A stretch of DNA of 7,492 nucleotides from Propionibacteriaceae bacterium (GCA_031268065.1 JAIRXX010000150.1:1-7492), one strand, 5' to 3'. Shown: positions 1 through 6,365, numbered from the stretch's first letter. Notes: generated by a model from the sequence alone, not told the origin. Program-made: numbers and translations.

Positions 1-579
1 AGCCAGATTTACCAACTGCCGCAGGCCGTCCTAGGAAAACACGTTCACGGTGAGATTGACCCGCACCTGTGGCAGAACGTCCGCAACGGCATGTCCTACG
101 TCCAATTGATTCGTGACACCCTGGTGGGCGCAGACCCGGCCAACGCCAGCCAATACCACGCCAACGCCGCCGCCTATTTGAGTGAACTAGAGGCAACTGA
201 CAGTTACGTCCGCGACGTCCTAGCCCAGATTCCGCCGGCCAAGCGTTACCTGGTGACCACTCATGATGCCTTTGGCTACTTAGCCCAGGCTTACGATCTG
301 CAAGTCGCTGGATTTGTCAGTCCAAATCCGGCCACTGAACCATCCCTGGCGGCCCGCCGCAAACTGACCGAGACGATCCGCGCTTTAGACGTGCCAGCGG
401 TATTCCTGGAGCCGAACCTCGCCGCCCGCTCCTCCACCCTCACCGAAGTCGCCACCGAGCTGGGCGTTGCCGTCTGCCCGATCTACGGCGACACTTTTGA
501 CTCCCAGGTGACCAGCTACACCCAGATGATGCGCTTCAACGCCGAATCCATCCGCGACTGCCTCGGCGGGCGCGGATGA
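1..579 (+). CDS. Metal-type ABC transporter solute-binding protein, anchored-repeat system (3' part)
   Basis: The reading frame is open from base 1 and ends at TGA 577-579, so only the C-terminal 192 residues are present; the signal peptide and N-terminal lobe lie upstream. The sequence resembles the ZnuA/TroA (cluster A-I, SBP_bac_9) metal-binding proteins. Visible landmarks are DPHLW (His22 of the visible part), TTHDAFGYLA (His88), FLEPNL (Glu137) and YGDTFD (Asp164), followed by the family's typical SYxxMMxxN stretch. Such proteins capture a divalent metal outside the membrane and hand it to the permease. The next genes encode a choice-of-anchor M surface protein, an ABC ATPase and an ABC-3 permease, which identifies this as the binding subunit of the anchored-repeat ABC transporter family. 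His at the third ligand position fits zinc-type better than Mn/Fe-type binding proteins, but the substrate of this family is not known to me. Confidence 0.9.
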   Translation, partial: SQIYQLPQAVLGKHVHGEIDPHLWQNVRNGMSYVQLIRDTLVGADPANASQYHANAAAYLSELEATDSYVRDVLAQIPPAKRYLVTTHDAFGYLAQAYDLQVAGFVSPNPATEPSLAARRKLTETIRALDVPAVFLEPNLAARSSTLTEVATELGVAVCPIYGDTFDSQVTSYTQMMRFNAESIRDCLGGRG

Positions 580-620
580 CCACGGCAACCGGCACAGCCA
601 AGCCCCGCCCGAGGACCGAT

Positions 621-625
621 AGGAG
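621..625 (+). promoter_or_regulatory. Shine-Dalgarno for the surface protein gene
   Basis: AGGAG lies just before two adjacent ATG codons (629 and 632). Spacing is 3 nt to the first and 6 nt to the second, so the second ATG is the better placed start. The first ATG forms an ATGA with a preceding mini reading frame and cannot be excluded. Confidence 0.6.
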
Positions 626-631
626 ACCATG

Positions 632-1666
632 ATGACTAAACTCCCCGTGACCCGCAGGCTAGCCAGGCGCATGTTTTGCGCCGGGATCGCAGCCCTCGGC
701 TTAGCCCTGCTGGCACCAGTGGCCGCGTTCGCGGAGGACCCGGACGATCCGGCGCTGGAGCAGAGCCTCACCGCAGGCCAGCAGGTAGTGCGCGGGGAAC
801 GTGTCTTGGAGACCGGGCACGTTGACATGGGGCCGAAATTTGTCGACGGGCGCTGGACGTTCCTCATCCACGATGACGCCGCCCGCGCCGACGCCAACGC
901 GGTTAGCGTGTGGCGCTACCCCGATGAGACCGTGCTGCGGGTGTTGGACCAGGCGCGGCTCACGGTTCCAGACGACCCCGGCTACGCCTTTACCGGCGCC
1001 GAACCCGGCCAGGACGTTTGGGTCGTCCCGCAGACCCAGAACCCCGAAGCGGTGTGGGTGGGTTGGAACACCCAGGAACCGCAGACCATGCAGGCCATCG
1101 ACCGGGGCGTCACGCTCCGGCTCACCGGCGTGCGCGGGCCGGGGATCATGACCGCCTATCTGCAATCCGGATCGTTCGGGGAGCCGCAATTGCTCTGGGA
1201 TTCGCGCCTGGACCAGGCCCAGCCGATCTGGGTGGATGTGAACACCCACACCCACGCAAATTGGGTCTTCACCGAACCCGGCGTCTACCTCGTCCGCCTT
1301 GAGGCCGCCGCCGACCTCATCGACGGCTCCCAGGTCAGCGACACCCAAGTAATCCGCTTTGCAGTCGGCACCAACTCCAATGTGGCAGAGGCATTCGCCG
1401 CCGTCTGGGACACCCCGGCAACAGCCGAGCCGGAAACTGGCGGCGCCGAGAACAGCACCCAGGCACAGGAGCCGGTGCCGGATAGCGGGTCCGATCCGCT
1501 CGTGCCGGTCCTGATCGGCGCCATCGCCCTAGTCGCAACCGGGCTGGCCGTAGGCGCGGTCACCGTGGCCGTGCGCGGCAGCAGGGCCAAACGACGCGCA
1601 CTGGCCTTAAACGCCGCCAAGTCCGAGCCGCAACCAGGCGGCCTGGGCGCGGAGGACCAGCGGTGA
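632..1666 (+). CDS. Choice-of-anchor M domain surface protein, membrane-anchored, of an anchored-repeat ABC transporter
   Basis: This encodes 344 residues (345 if ATG 629 is used). A Sec-type signal peptide is clear: basic RRLARR start, hydrophobic core to about residue 31, and AFA before Glu35 as likely cleavage site. Residues about 50-247 form an extracellular domain typical of actinobacterial choice-of-anchor M proteins, with TGHVDMGP (62-68) and the diagnostic THTHANWVFTEPGVYLVRL segment (205-223). A Glu/Pro/Ser-rich linker follows (about 260-289). One transmembrane helix (about 290-314) and a basic stop-transfer RGSRAKRRA come next, then a short hydrophilic tail. There is no LPXTG motif, so I infer membrane rather than sortase anchoring. 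It sits between the binding protein and the ATPase genes, consistent with a surface component of the same importer. Biochemical role is unknown; the HxH pair could bind metal (inference). Confidence 0.85.
   Translation: MTKLPVTRRLARRMFCAGIAALGLALLAPVAAFAEDPDDPALEQSLTAGQQVVRGERVLETGHVDMGPKFVDGRWTFLIHDDAARADANAVSVWRYPDETVLRVLDQARLTVPDDPGYAFTGAEPGQDVWVVPQTQNPEAVWVGWNTQEPQTMQAIDRGVTLRLTGVRGPGIMTAYLQSGSFGEPQLLWDSRLDQAQPIWVDVNTHTHANWVFTEPGVYLVRLEAAADLIDGSQVSDTQVIRFAVGTNSNVAEAFAAVWDTPATAEPETGGAENSTQAQEPVPDSGSDPLVPVLIGAIALVATGLAVGAVTVAVRGSRAKRRALALNAAKSEPQPGGLGAEDQR
1651..1655 (+). promoter_or_regulatory. Shine-Dalgarno for the ABC ATPase gene
   Basis: GGAGG sits inside the end of the surface-protein gene, 7 nt before GTG 1663. 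It decides the GTG start, which overlaps the upstream stop as GTGA. Confidence 0.75.
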
Positions 1667-2421
1667 GCGTATCCGATCCGGGGTTGGACGTGCGGGGCCT
1701 CTCGGTCGAACTCGGCGGCAGACCAGTGCTCACCGGGGTGGACCTCGCCGTCGAGCCCGGCGAATTGGTCGGGCTGCTCGGCCCGAACGGCGCCGGGAAG
1801 ACCACGCTGCTGCGTGCCATCCTCGGCCTGCTCCCCCCTGCCGCCGGGAGCGTACACGTAGCGGGCAAGCCAGGCAAACCAGGCCGCACCCCCATCGGAT
1901 ACGTCCCGCAGCGGCATGACTTCGCCTTCGACTTCCCCATCTCGGTGGTGAACGCGGTGGCCACCGGCCTCACCGGCAAGCTCGGCCCGCTGCGCCGCCT
2001 GGGCGCAGCCGACTGGGAGGCTGTCGCCGACGCCCTGGACCGGGTGCGGATGGCCGAATTGGCTGACCGCCCCATCGGGCAAATCTCCGGCGGGCAGCGG
2101 CAACGGGTGCTAGTCGCCCGCGCACTGGCCCTGCGCCCGTCCGTGCTGCTGTTGGACGAGCCGTTTACCGGCATGGACCTGCCCACCCAAGAGCTTTTGG
2201 CCGCGCTCTTCGCCGACCTCGCCCAAGAGGGCAGGGCCGTGCTGCTGACCACGCACGACATCGGTTCCGCGCTGTGTTCCTGCGACCGGATAGCGCTGCT
2301 CAACCGCAGTGTCGTCGCCACCGGCACCCCCGGCGATCTCGCGGATGACCCTGAACCGTGGATGGCCACCTTCGCTGTCGGGCCAGGCTCGGCCCTGCTG
2401 CGCATGTTGAAAGCCGTGTGA
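1663..2421 (+). CDS. ABC transporter ATP-binding protein, anchored-repeat (metal-type) system
   Basis: This 252-residue nucleotide-binding subunit powers the transporter from the cytoplasmic face. All ABC ATPase motifs are intact: Walker A GPNGAGKT (40-47), Q-loop Gln83 in YVPQR, signature ISGGQ (141-145) followed by RQRVLVARAL, Walker B VLLLDEP (161-167) and H-loop His198 in TTHD. The length and the RHDFAFDFPISV segment after the Q-loop match ATPases of the ZnuC/MntB-like metal importer group. GTG is preferred as start because of a well-placed GGAGG and the 4-nt overlap with the preceding stop codon, which implies translational coupling. The permease gene begins 4 nt after its stop. Membership of the anchored-repeat group rests mainly on the neighbours. 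Confidence 0.93.
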   Translation: MSVSDPGLDVRGLSVELGGRPVLTGVDLAVEPGELVGLLGPNGAGKTTLLRAILGLLPPAAGSVHVAGKPGKPGRTPIGYVPQRHDFAFDFPISVVNAVATGLTGKLGPLRRLGAADWEAVADALDRVRMAELADRPIGQISGGQRQRVLVARALALRPSVLLLDEPFTGMDLPTQELLAALFADLAQEGRAVLLTTHDIGSALCSCDRIALLNRSVVATGTPGDLADDPEPWMATFAVGPGSALLRMLKAV

Positions 2422-2425
2422 ACCG

Positions 2426-3334
2426 ATGAACCCGCTCGACTTCCTCGCTGACCTGCTCAACCCAGACCTGGCCTTTCTGCCCAAAGCCCTCGCCGTCGCG
2501 GTGATGTCCGCCGTGGTCTGCGGCGTCGTCGGCACCCACGTCGTGTTGCGCGGCATGTCCTTTATCGGCGACGCGGTGGCCCACGCCGTCTTTCCCGGAC
2601 TCGCCGTCGCCTTCGTGCTCTCCGGCAACCTGGTCCTCGGCGGCACGGCGGCAGGCGTCCTCACCGCGGTCTTCGTGGCGATTTTCTCCCAGAACCGCAG
2701 ATTGAAGGAGGACTCAATCATCGGCGTCTTCTTCGTCGCCGCTTTCGCCCTCGGCATCGTCGTCATCTCCCAGGCTCCCGGATACGCGGGGAGCCTGCAG
2801 CAATTCCTCTTCGGCTCCATCACCGGCATCCCCGATTCCGACCTATACGTCGTAGCCGGGACCGGGTTGCTGGTGCTTGCGGCGCTCTTCGCCCTGCACA
2901 AAGAATTCGTCACCATCAGCCTGGACCGGGAGTCCGCCCGCGCGATGGGCGTCAAAGTCTTCTGGCTCGATCTGATCCTCTACATCCTGATCACCTTGGC
3001 CGTGGTGATCAGCGTGCAAACCATCGGGAATATCCTCGTCCTAGCCCTGCTGATCACACCCGCCGCCACCGCGCGGCTGCTCACCGACCGGCTGCAGTTG
3101 ATGATGCTGCTCGCGCCGGCGATCGGCGGCTGCTCCGCGCTGATCGGGCTCTACCTCTCCTGGTCGTGGGATTTGCCCACCGGCGGCACCATCGTATTGG
3201 TGCTGACCGCCGTATTCCTGCTGGCCTGGTTCTGCGCACCCCACAACGGGCTGATCGCCCAAGCCCGCCGCCGGCCGCCATCCGGCCCGCTGCCCGCACC
3301 CAAGACCGCCCACTTTGAAGAATTTGAAGAATAG
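2426..3334 (+). CDS. ABC-3 family (ZnuB-like) metal-type permease, anchored-repeat system
   Basis: This 302-residue integral membrane protein would form the transport channel as a homodimer. Family landmarks of ABC-3 permeases (ZnuB/MntC type) are visible. GTHVVLRGMSFIGDAVAHAV (36-55) matches the conserved segment after the first helix, DRESARAMGV (167-176) is the cytoplasmic loop that contacts the ATPase, and GNILVLALLITPAATARLLT (201-220) is the signature late helix. I count roughly eight hydrophobic segments between residues 20 and 270. The C-terminal tail after residue 271 is hydrophilic, Arg/Pro-rich and ends acidic (FEEFEE), longer than in short family members. There is no convincing Shine-Dalgarno; the start lies 4 nt after the ATPase stop, so re-initiation is likely. 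Substrate is inferred to be a divalent metal. Confidence 0.92.
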   Translation: MNPLDFLADLLNPDLAFLPKALAVAVMSAVVCGVVGTHVVLRGMSFIGDAVAHAVFPGLAVAFVLSGNLVLGGTAAGVLTAVFVAIFSQNRRLKEDSIIGVFFVAAFALGIVVISQAPGYAGSLQQFLFGSITGIPDSDLYVVAGTGLLVLAALFALHKEFVTISLDRESARAMGVKVFWLDLILYILITLAVVISVQTIGNILVLALLITPAATARLLTDRLQLMMLLAPAIGGCSALIGLYLSWSWDLPTGGTIVLVLTAVFLLAWFCAPHNGLIAQARRRPPSGPLPAPKTAHFEEFEE

Positions 3335-3337
3335 GAG
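3333..3337 (+). promoter_or_regulatory. Shine-Dalgarno for the lytic transglycosylase gene
   Basis: AGGAG overlaps the permease stop codon (TAG 3332-3334) and lies 5 nt before ATG 3343, so the transglycosylase appears translated from the same transcript as the transporter. Confidence 0.75.
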
Positions 3338-3342
3338 CCACC

Positions 3343-4227
3343 ATGACCGACCCCAGCGCCGACTGGCCCACCATTGGCGATTCCCGGCCCGAATCCGCCT
3401 CCCCCAGCGCCAACGCCGCTGCCCAACCATCCCCGCCCAGCCCGGCCCAGCCGCTTTGGCGCCGTTGGATGCTGCCGGTGGCGACAGGTTGCCTGGCGCT
3501 GCTCGGCGTCGTCTCGCTGGCCGCCGCAGCGCTCATTCCGCCGCCAGCCGCAGCGGTGGCAGAGGTGGTCTCCAGCCCAACACCCAGCCCAACGCCCAGT
3601 TCGGCCAGCGCGCTTCCCACCCCGGTTGTGAGCGCAGACTGGACCGACCCCGAGGACGCGCCGGTGTCCAGCCTGGCCGACCCAGCCTGGGTAAGCCGGA
3701 TCGCCCAAGCCGGGAATATCCCGGAACGGGCTATGGCCGCCTACGCCGGAGCCGCCATCGCCATTGCCAGCGAAAACCCCGGCTGCGGGATCGGCTGGAA
3801 CACCCTCGCCGCCATCGGAGGGGTGGAGACGGCGCACGGCACGATTAACGGGGCGCGCATCGGCGCGGACGGCATCGCCACCCCGGCGATCATCGGTGTG
3901 GCACTGAACGGCGACGGCACCGCGCTGATCCGCGACACCGATCAGGGCCTGCTCGACCAGGACACCACCTGGGACCACGCCGTCGGCCCAATGCAATTCA
4001 TTCCGGGCACCTGGGCCAGCTACGCGCAAGACGGCAACCTCGACGGCAGCGCCGACGTACACAACATCGATGACGCCGCGCTGACCGCCGCCGTCTATCT
4101 GTGCGCCGCTGGGGGCGACCTCACCAAATCAGCGAATTGGATCACCGCGATCAGCGCCTACAACCCCTCCGTCGAATACAACAACCGGGTGGCCGAAGCA
4201 GCCACCGGCTACGCCCGACTGCGCTAG
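3343..4227 (+). CDS. Membrane-anchored lytic murein transglycosylase (MltB-like)
   Basis: Lytic transglycosylases cleave peptidoglycan glycan strands to leave 1,6-anhydro-muramic ends. This 294-residue protein has a cytoplasmic Pro/Ser-rich N-terminus (1-38), one transmembrane helix or uncleaved signal anchor (about 43-65), a Pro/Ser/Thr linker with SPTP repeats (about 66-105), and an extracellular catalytic domain from about 120. In the domain, GGVETAHG carries the probable catalytic Glu162, GPMQFIPGTW (215-224) is the family's substrate-groove motif, and AISAYNPSVEYNNRV (269-283) is the C-terminal NPS/Y motif. Cys148 and Cys254 could pair. All key positions look intact. It starts 8 nt after the permease with its own AGGAG, so it is the last gene of the transporter operon; I infer local wall opening to fit or expose the envelope complex. 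Confidence 0.9.
   Translation: MTDPSADWPTIGDSRPESASPSANAAAQPSPPSPAQPLWRRWMLPVATGCLALLGVVSLAAAALIPPPAAAVAEVVSSPTPSPTPSSASALPTPVVSADWTDPEDAPVSSLADPAWVSRIAQAGNIPERAMAAYAGAAIAIASENPGCGIGWNTLAAIGGVETAHGTINGARIGADGIATPAIIGVALNGDGTALIRDTDQGLLDQDTTWDHAVGPMQFIPGTWASYAQDGNLDGSADVHNIDDAALTAAVYLCAAGGDLTKSANWITAISAYNPSVEYNNRVAEAATGYARLR
3574..3597 (+). repeat. Two tandem 12-bp units encoding SPTP-SPTP
   Basis: AGCCCAACACCC (3574-3585) is followed directly by AGCCCAACGCCC (3586-3597), 11 of 12 identical. It encodes the flexible linker between the membrane helix and the catalytic domain of the transglycosylase and could vary in copy number between strains. Confidence 0.6.
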
Positions 4228-4259
4228 CACCAGGGGGAAGGCGGACGGGTGATCGCGGC

Positions 4260-4286
4260 GGCCAAAGGCTATTCGGCCCGTTGGCC
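4260..4286. terminator. Weak inverted repeat between convergent genes
   Basis: GGCCAA (4260-4265) and TTGGCC (4281-4286) are perfect 6-bp inverted arms around a 15-nt loop, spanning the end of the minus-strand DUF3073 gene and the spacer after the transglycosylase gene. There is no T-run on either side, so a classical intrinsic terminator is not shown. Confidence 0.2.
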
Positions 4287-4481
4287 TTGGCTGTCGTCCT
4301 CGCAATCGGCGTAGCGATCAGCCAACTCGGCATAGGGATCATGCTCCGGCTCGACTGCCTCGGTATCACCAACGTCACCGCGCAGCTCGCGCTCCAAAGA
4401 CGCGAAGTCGGTGGAGTAAGAACGGTATTTCAGATCGCGTGCGACCTTGGTCTGCTTCGCCTTTGTACGACCGCGCCCCAT
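4269..4481 (-). CDS. DUF3073 family small protein
   Basis: The 70-residue product begins MGRGRTKAKQTKVARDLKY, the hallmark of the actinobacterial DUF3073 family, followed by a region with regularly spaced acidic and polar residues and an acidic C-terminus (ELADRYADCEDD). The Lys/Arg-rich head with an acidic tail makes it bipolar; no membrane segment or enzyme motif is seen. The family is a conserved actinobacterial small protein of unknown function. ATG at 4481 is chosen because it gives the conserved N-terminus. The only purine-rich stretch upstream (GAGGGGGC, 4495-4502 on this strand) is about 13 nt away, farther than usual. The gene is convergent with the transglycosylase and divergent from the DUF4032 gene, so it is its own transcription unit. 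Confidence 0.9.
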   Translation of the reverse strand: MGRGRTKAKQTKVARDLKYRSYSTDFASLERELRGDVGDTEAVEPEHDPYAELADRYADCEDDSQGQRAE

Positions 4482-4535
4482 AATGTCCGGGTCAGCCCCC
4501 TCGCTAAGTCGTTGCGGTCATGCCGCCATAATGTC
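4478..4535. repeat. 10-bp direct repeat CCATAATGTC, 48 bp apart
   Basis: CCATAATGTC occurs at 4478-4487, overlapping the DUF3073 start codon, and again at 4526-4535, overlapping the proposed -10 box. On the minus strand both copies read GACATTATGG, so the upstream copy also contains an in-frame ATG, which runs into TGA after two codons. It may be a regulator site or a chance or duplicated start region. Confidence 0.4.
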
Positions 4536-4555
4536 TTGTCTCGTCGTGGGTCCAA
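4528..4555 (-). promoter_or_regulatory. Possible promoter of the DUF3073 gene
   Basis: Reading the minus strand, TTGGAC (4555-4550) is followed after 16 nt by CATTAT (4533-4528), each four of six matches to the -35 and -10 consensus. It would start transcription near 4521, about 40 nt before the ATG at 4481. Confidence 0.4.
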
Positions 4556-4631
4556 GACTACCTAAGAACGCAGAACCAGCCAAAGCGACAGGCATTCTTC
4601 GGCGCAACCAACCCGCCGTTTGAACTGCTGT

Positions 4632-4643
4632 CACAATAGACAT
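4632..4643 (+). promoter_or_regulatory. Possible leaderless -10 element of the DUF4032 gene
   Basis: CACAAT (4632-4637, four of six to TATAAT) ends 6 nt before ATG 4644, the spacing expected for a leaderless transcript. No good -35 box and no Shine-Dalgarno are seen. The rest of the 4482-4643 spacer holds nothing else I can name. Confidence 0.3.
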
Positions 4644-6026
4644 ATGCCACGCTTCCTCTCGTCGCGCTCCGACTCGCGGTTGATTCTGCTGCCCTGGCAG
4701 CTCCCACTTGAGACTTGGCCGAGGGAGAACCTGGTCGCCCTGCCGCGCGGTATTTCCCGGCATGTGGTGCGTTTCATCAAAGTCGGCGCTTCGGTGTACG
4801 CCGCCAAGGAGGTCATCGAGAACCTGGCCCTGCACGAATACCGGATGCTCACCGACCTGCGGCGGCTGGACGCCCCGGCGGTGGAGCCGGTGGCGGTCGT
4901 CACCAATCGCGTTGACGAGGACGGCGCCCCGCTCGACCCGGTGCTGCTCACCAAGCATTTGGAATTCTCGCTGCCCTATCGGGTGCTGTTCGACCAAGGG
5001 GTGCGGCCGGAGACCGTCACCAGGCTGGTGGACGCGATGGTGGTGCTGCTCGTCCGGCTGCACTTGATCGGCTTTCTGTGGGGCGATGTGTCGCTGTCCA
5101 ATGTGCTCTTCCGCCGTGACGCCGGGGCCTTCGCGGCCTATCTGGTCGATGCGGAGACCGCCGAATTGCATGACGCGCTGAGCACCGGCCAGCGCGAGAA
5201 TGACCTGGCTATCGCCACCATCAACCTCTACGGGGAATTTCTCGACCTGGAATCTGGGCGGATGCTGGACCCGTCGCTCCACCCGTTGAAGCTGGTGGAC
5301 AGCATCATGCAGCGCTACCGCGACCTGTGGGCAGAGCTGACCGGCGCGGAAGAATTCTCCGGAGAGGAGACTTACCGCATTGAGAACCGGGTCCGCCGAC
5401 TGAACAAATTGGGCTTCGACGTGGCCGAGCTAGACCTGAATACCACCCAGGACGGCTCTACGATCCGCATCCAGCCCAAAGTCGTCGATGCCGGGCACCA
5501 TTCCCGCAGGTTGTTGCGCCTCACCGGCCTAGACACCGAAGAGAACCAAGCCCGACGGCTGCTCAACGACCTGGCCACCTACAGCTACCGCACCGGCCAG
5601 CAAGAAGGGGATGAGGCCGTGGTGGCCCACCGTTGGCTGACCGAATGCTTCCAGCCGGTCGTCAACGCCATTCCGCCGGAATTGCACGGCAAGCGCGACG
5701 CGGCCCAGCTCTTCCACGAGATCCTTGACTACCGCTGGTACCAGTCAGAGCACGAATCCAGGGAAGTCCCGCTCATCGAAGCCACCCACGGCTATATCCG
5801 CGACGTGCTGCATTCGCTCCCCGACGAGCGGCAGACCCTCACCCAGATAGCCCCGCACGCCGACGAGCGGCTCCCAGCCAACCCGTTCGACCCCTCGAAA
5901 GGCTTCGCCGAGGACGAGGAACCGATGCCCGCCGACCCTTGGGACACCGGCGAACAGCCCGCAGTAGACCCCGGCTTCCTCGACATAGCGGCCCTCCGCG
6001 CCAAAGCGAAGCGAAAGAAGCGCTGA
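4644..6026 (+). CDS. DUF4032 family protein with kinase-like N-terminal domain
   Basis: The 460-residue product matches the actinobacterial DUF4032 family in its N-terminal kinase-like half and characteristic C-terminal half. The N-terminal half looks like a lipopolysaccharide-kinase-type fold: VYAAKEVIE offers a conserved Lys55 and Glu59, WGDVSLSNVLF gives a catalytic-loop-like Asp148 with Asn153, and LVDAET gives Asp169 in the DFG position. The C-terminal half (about 200-400) is soluble and rich in charged residues, and the tail is Pro/Asp-rich ending in KAKRKKR. No signal peptide or membrane helix is seen, so it is cytoplasmic. I prefer ATG 4644 to an in-frame TTG at 4620; neither has a Shine-Dalgarno and ATG gives a clean MPRFLSSR start. 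Function is unknown; kinase activity is an inference from residues. It is divergent from DUF3073 and convergent with the toxin-antitoxin pair. Confidence 0.88.
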   Translation: MPRFLSSRSDSRLILLPWQLPLETWPRENLVALPRGISRHVVRFIKVGASVYAAKEVIENLALHEYRMLTDLRRLDAPAVEPVAVVTNRVDEDGAPLDPVLLTKHLEFSLPYRVLFDQGVRPETVTRLVDAMVVLLVRLHLIGFLWGDVSLSNVLFRRDAGAFAAYLVDAETAELHDALSTGQRENDLAIATINLYGEFLDLESGRMLDPSLHPLKLVDSIMQRYRDLWAELTGAEEFSGEETYRIENRVRRLNKLGFDVAELDLNTTQDGSTIRIQPKVVDAGHHSRRLLRLTGLDTEENQARRLLNDLATYSYRTGQQEGDEAVVAHRWLTECFQPVVNAIPPELHGKRDAAQLFHEILDYRWYQSEHESREVPLIEATHGYIRDVLHSLPDERQTLTQIAPHADERLPANPFDPSKGFAEDEEPMPADPWDTGEQPAVDPGFLDIAALRAKAKRKKR

Positions 6027-6062
6027 GAGCGCCCATTGGCGTCCTCATTGCTCCCTCAGGCT

Positions 6063-6365
6063 TCAACCGATGGTGTAGCTGGTGTCCCCAAAAGACGCCT
6101 CCAGACTGAGCCGCCCGCCGAGAGCTTCGACGTAGCGCCGCAAGGTGGCCACGTAAGTGTGGTCAATGTCGCCATGTTCGATCTGGGAGACCCGGTTTTG
6201 GCCGATATTGAGTTCCTTGGCCAATTCGACTTGAGTCATGGCATGTGCCTGGCGGATTTCACGCAAACGATAGGCGCGAACCTGGGCGCGCAGGTCAGCT
6301 GCCATAGCTTCAAGCTTGGCAGGGTCAATCGGGCGTCGCGCCAGTTGCTCATCCAGAGTTATCAT
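6063..6365 (-). CDS. XRE-family antitoxin (HigA-like)
   Basis: This 100-residue protein is the antitoxin of a toxin-first type II pair. A helix-turn-helix of the Cro/CI (XRE) family occupies about residues 33-87: LREIRQAHAMTQVELAKEL, then NIGQNRVSQIEHGD with the recognition helix, then the supporting helices TLRRYVEALGG. The C-terminal LSLEASFGDTSYTIG and the N-terminal helix fit the group of small antitoxins that pair with Gp49/HigB-like toxins. It would neutralise the toxin by direct binding and repress the shared promoter. Its ATG overlaps the toxin stop by one base (TAATG) and has a strong GGAGG, so it is translationally coupled and probably made in excess. It ends 37 nt from the convergent DUF4032 gene. 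Confidence 0.9.
   Translation of the reverse strand: MITLDEQLARRPIDPAKLEAMAADLRAQVRAYRLREIRQAHAMTQVELAKELNIGQNRVSQIEHGDIDHTYVATLRRYVEALGGRLSLEASFGDTSYTIG

Noticed and set aside
632..700. Twin-arginine (Tat) signal in the surface protein
   Set aside because: Arg pairs are present (RRLARRMF), but the Tat consensus SRRxFLK is not, and the hydrophobic core is Sec-like.
1285..2405. Long minus-strand open frames opposite the surface protein and ATPase genes
   Set aside because: They lie opposite intact, motif-bearing genes, and their translations are low-complexity Arg/Pro/Ser/Ala strings typical of the antisense of G+C-rich coding DNA.
3151..4062. Minus-strand 303-codon frame opposite the permease and transglycosylase genes
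   Set aside because: It is Gly/Arg/Ala-rich with no recognisable domain, and it crosses two well-supported plus-strand genes.
4620..4643. TTG 4620 as the start of the DUF4032 protein
   Set aside because: It has no Shine-Dalgarno, adds the eight residues encoded before the ATG with no family support, and the ATG at 4644 is better placed after a -10-like box.
4518..5282. Long minus-strand open frame (254 codons) opposite the DUF4032 gene
   Set aside because: It is antisense to a gene with recognisable family motifs, its translation is rich in Gln/His/Arg as expected of a G+C-rich shadow frame, and no domain is visible.
6027..6062. Hairpin CGCC-CATT-GGCG (6030-6041) as a terminator between the DUF4032 gene and the antitoxin gene
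   Set aside because: The stem is only 4 bp with no T-run on either strand, too weak to call.
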